Shown one piece after another: positions 63,388-64,000 of a stretch of 64,000 nt of DNA. Origin of the DNA: JANQEU01 sp965228045 (GTDB taxonomy: Bacteria > Bacteroidota > Bacteroidia > Cytophagales > Cyclobacteriaceae). Both the position numbers and the translations under genes were made by a program. The notes beneath the pieces were generated by a model, which saw nothing but the letters and a program-made list of their open reading frames with translations, ran no database searches and was not told the origin of the DNA. Positions within the stretch are counted from its first letter, which is position 1. Each line of letters opens with the position of its first letter. The stretch lies in contig OZ245789.1 of NCBI GenBank assembly GCA_965228045.1, positions 2,294,001 to 2,358,000 of the forward strand. Direction: 5' to 3'.

Positions 63388-64000
63388 CTACTCCCAACCA
63401 GTTTCCTTCAATGCCGGATCATTTTCCTTTTGGAGGAAATCTGACTTCACAGCTGCCCGGCCTTTGAGTATTTCCGAGTCATTGATCACATCGATTGGTT
63501 TTCGCCAACCTTCGGATTCATCATTGTAGGCTGGATTGGATTTTGAGTTATAACATGAGATAATCGACCACCTGGCTGTGTCAGACCTGTTGGCATCGGA
63601 CCTATGGATCAGATTGGGATGAAAGAAAAGCGCATCTCCTGGCATCAACTCCACGTATTCGAGGTCCATGGTCTTAAGCGCCAGATCCACCATTGCCATG
63701 TCCGCACCTACCTGTTCACCGGCAAAACCATGGTTGACACGTCCCATTTTATGGGAGCCTTTGATGACCTGCAGACATCCGTTTTCTTTGTTGGCCTCGG
63801 TTATCGCAATCATCATGCTGGTGAGTTGGTCAGGGTATAAAAACTGATTTTTGTACCAATAACCATAGTCCTGATGCCATTCCCATGCTCCTCCCACTTT
63901 GGGTTCTTTTTGCATCAGCTTAGTATGAAAGTGACAAACGGGAGACTCGTTGTCCATCAGTTGAGCTATGGATTGGACCACGCTTTTGCTTCGGGCTATT
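63388..64000 (-). CDS. phytanoyl-CoA dioxygenase (PhyH) family protein (5' partial)
   Basis: The frame is open to the window end, so the N-terminus is missing. The remaining 203 residues are the catalytic core of an Fe(II)/2-oxoglutarate dioxygenase: the HxD iron ligands in WHQDYGYW, the distal histidine in HPNLIHRSDANRS and the 2-oxoglutarate-binding arginine nearby in TARWSII. SMMIAITEANKENGCLQVIKGSH is the usual family link between them. It hydroxylates an unknown small molecule. Confidence 0.93.
   Translation of the reverse strand, partial: IARSKSVVQSIAQLMDNESPVCHFHTKLMQKEPKVGGAWEWHQDYGYWYKNQFLYPDQLTSMMIAITEANKENGCLQVIKGSHKMGRVNHGFAGEQVGADMAMVDLALKTMDLEYVELMPGDALFFHPNLIHRSDANRSDTARWSIISCYNSKSNPAYNDESEGWRKPIDVINDSEILKGRAAVKSDFLQKENDPALKETGWE

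Overview
The window is chromosomal DNA of a Bacteroidota bacterium, most likely a marine or aquatic member of the Cytophagales. The lineage rests on several traits: three proteins ending in (or made of) a type A type IX secretion sorting domain, many lipobox and Tat lipoprotein leaders, promoter boxes of the Bacteroidota form TAnnTTTG, a DnaG primase with a decayed zinc ribbon, an Mrp ATPase without its C-terminal CxxC, and the aerobic tyrosine and sulfated-glycan genes common in free-living Cytophagales. I see no rRNA, tRNA, CRISPR array, prophage or intact insertion sequence. The first and last genes are cut by the window edges.

Left part (1-14.8 kb). A four-gene signalling operon opens the window: a membrane CheA-like kinase with an apparent nitrate/nitrite-sensing (NIT) input, a CheY receiver, a CheX-type phosphatase and a SpoIIE-type PP2C phosphatase without an ATG start. 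Convergent tyrS follows. Next is a sugar cassette (SSS symporter, exported TIM-barrel protein, GH130 phosphorylase, AGE-family epimerase) that fits uptake and phosphorolysis of beta-1,4-mannobiose. A second two-component operon follows: a TPR histidine kinase with a long insertion in its dimerisation domain, a receiver, a HAD hydrolase and a site-2 protease.

Middle left (14.8-29 kb). A minus-strand run carries mrp, nfu, a secreted M43 metalloprotease, ddl, a PASTA membrane protein, a secreted T9SS protein and a rhodanese. Divergent from it runs dnaG, ribBA, a small exported protein and surE, then a GAF/PAS protein with its own promoter.

Centre (29-47.3 kb). Tyrosine breakdown through homogentisate is encoded by hppD (own promoter and terminator) and the cluster hmgA, fahA, an FMN split-barrel protein and acetoacetyl-CoA synthetase, so both products of the fumarylacetoacetase step can be used. 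A shared inverted-repeat motif lies upstream of hppD and hmgA. Around them are a DUF2378-like protein, an MBL hydrolase, a SMUG2-like uracil-DNA glycosylase, a pseudouridine synthase, a large TerB-like/ABCG-type transporter, a lipoprotein, an alpha/beta hydrolase, an exported transglutaminase-like protein and a NarX/NarL-type two-component pair followed by a small secreted protein.

Right part (47.3-64 kb). These genes are mostly for the cell envelope and periplasm: a G8/beta-helix protein beside a stand-alone sorting-domain protein, a cytochrome c-sugar dehydrogenase lipoprotein with a DUF6807 lipoprotein, a bestrophin channel, a two-subunit molybdenum hydroxylase, an S1 sulfatase, a small lipoprotein, a large BNR/VPS10-like propeller protein and a partial phytanoyl-CoA dioxygenase family protein. 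Gaps between the last genes hold short degenerate word-like repeats.

All functional calls are from reading the sequence; no database search was run.
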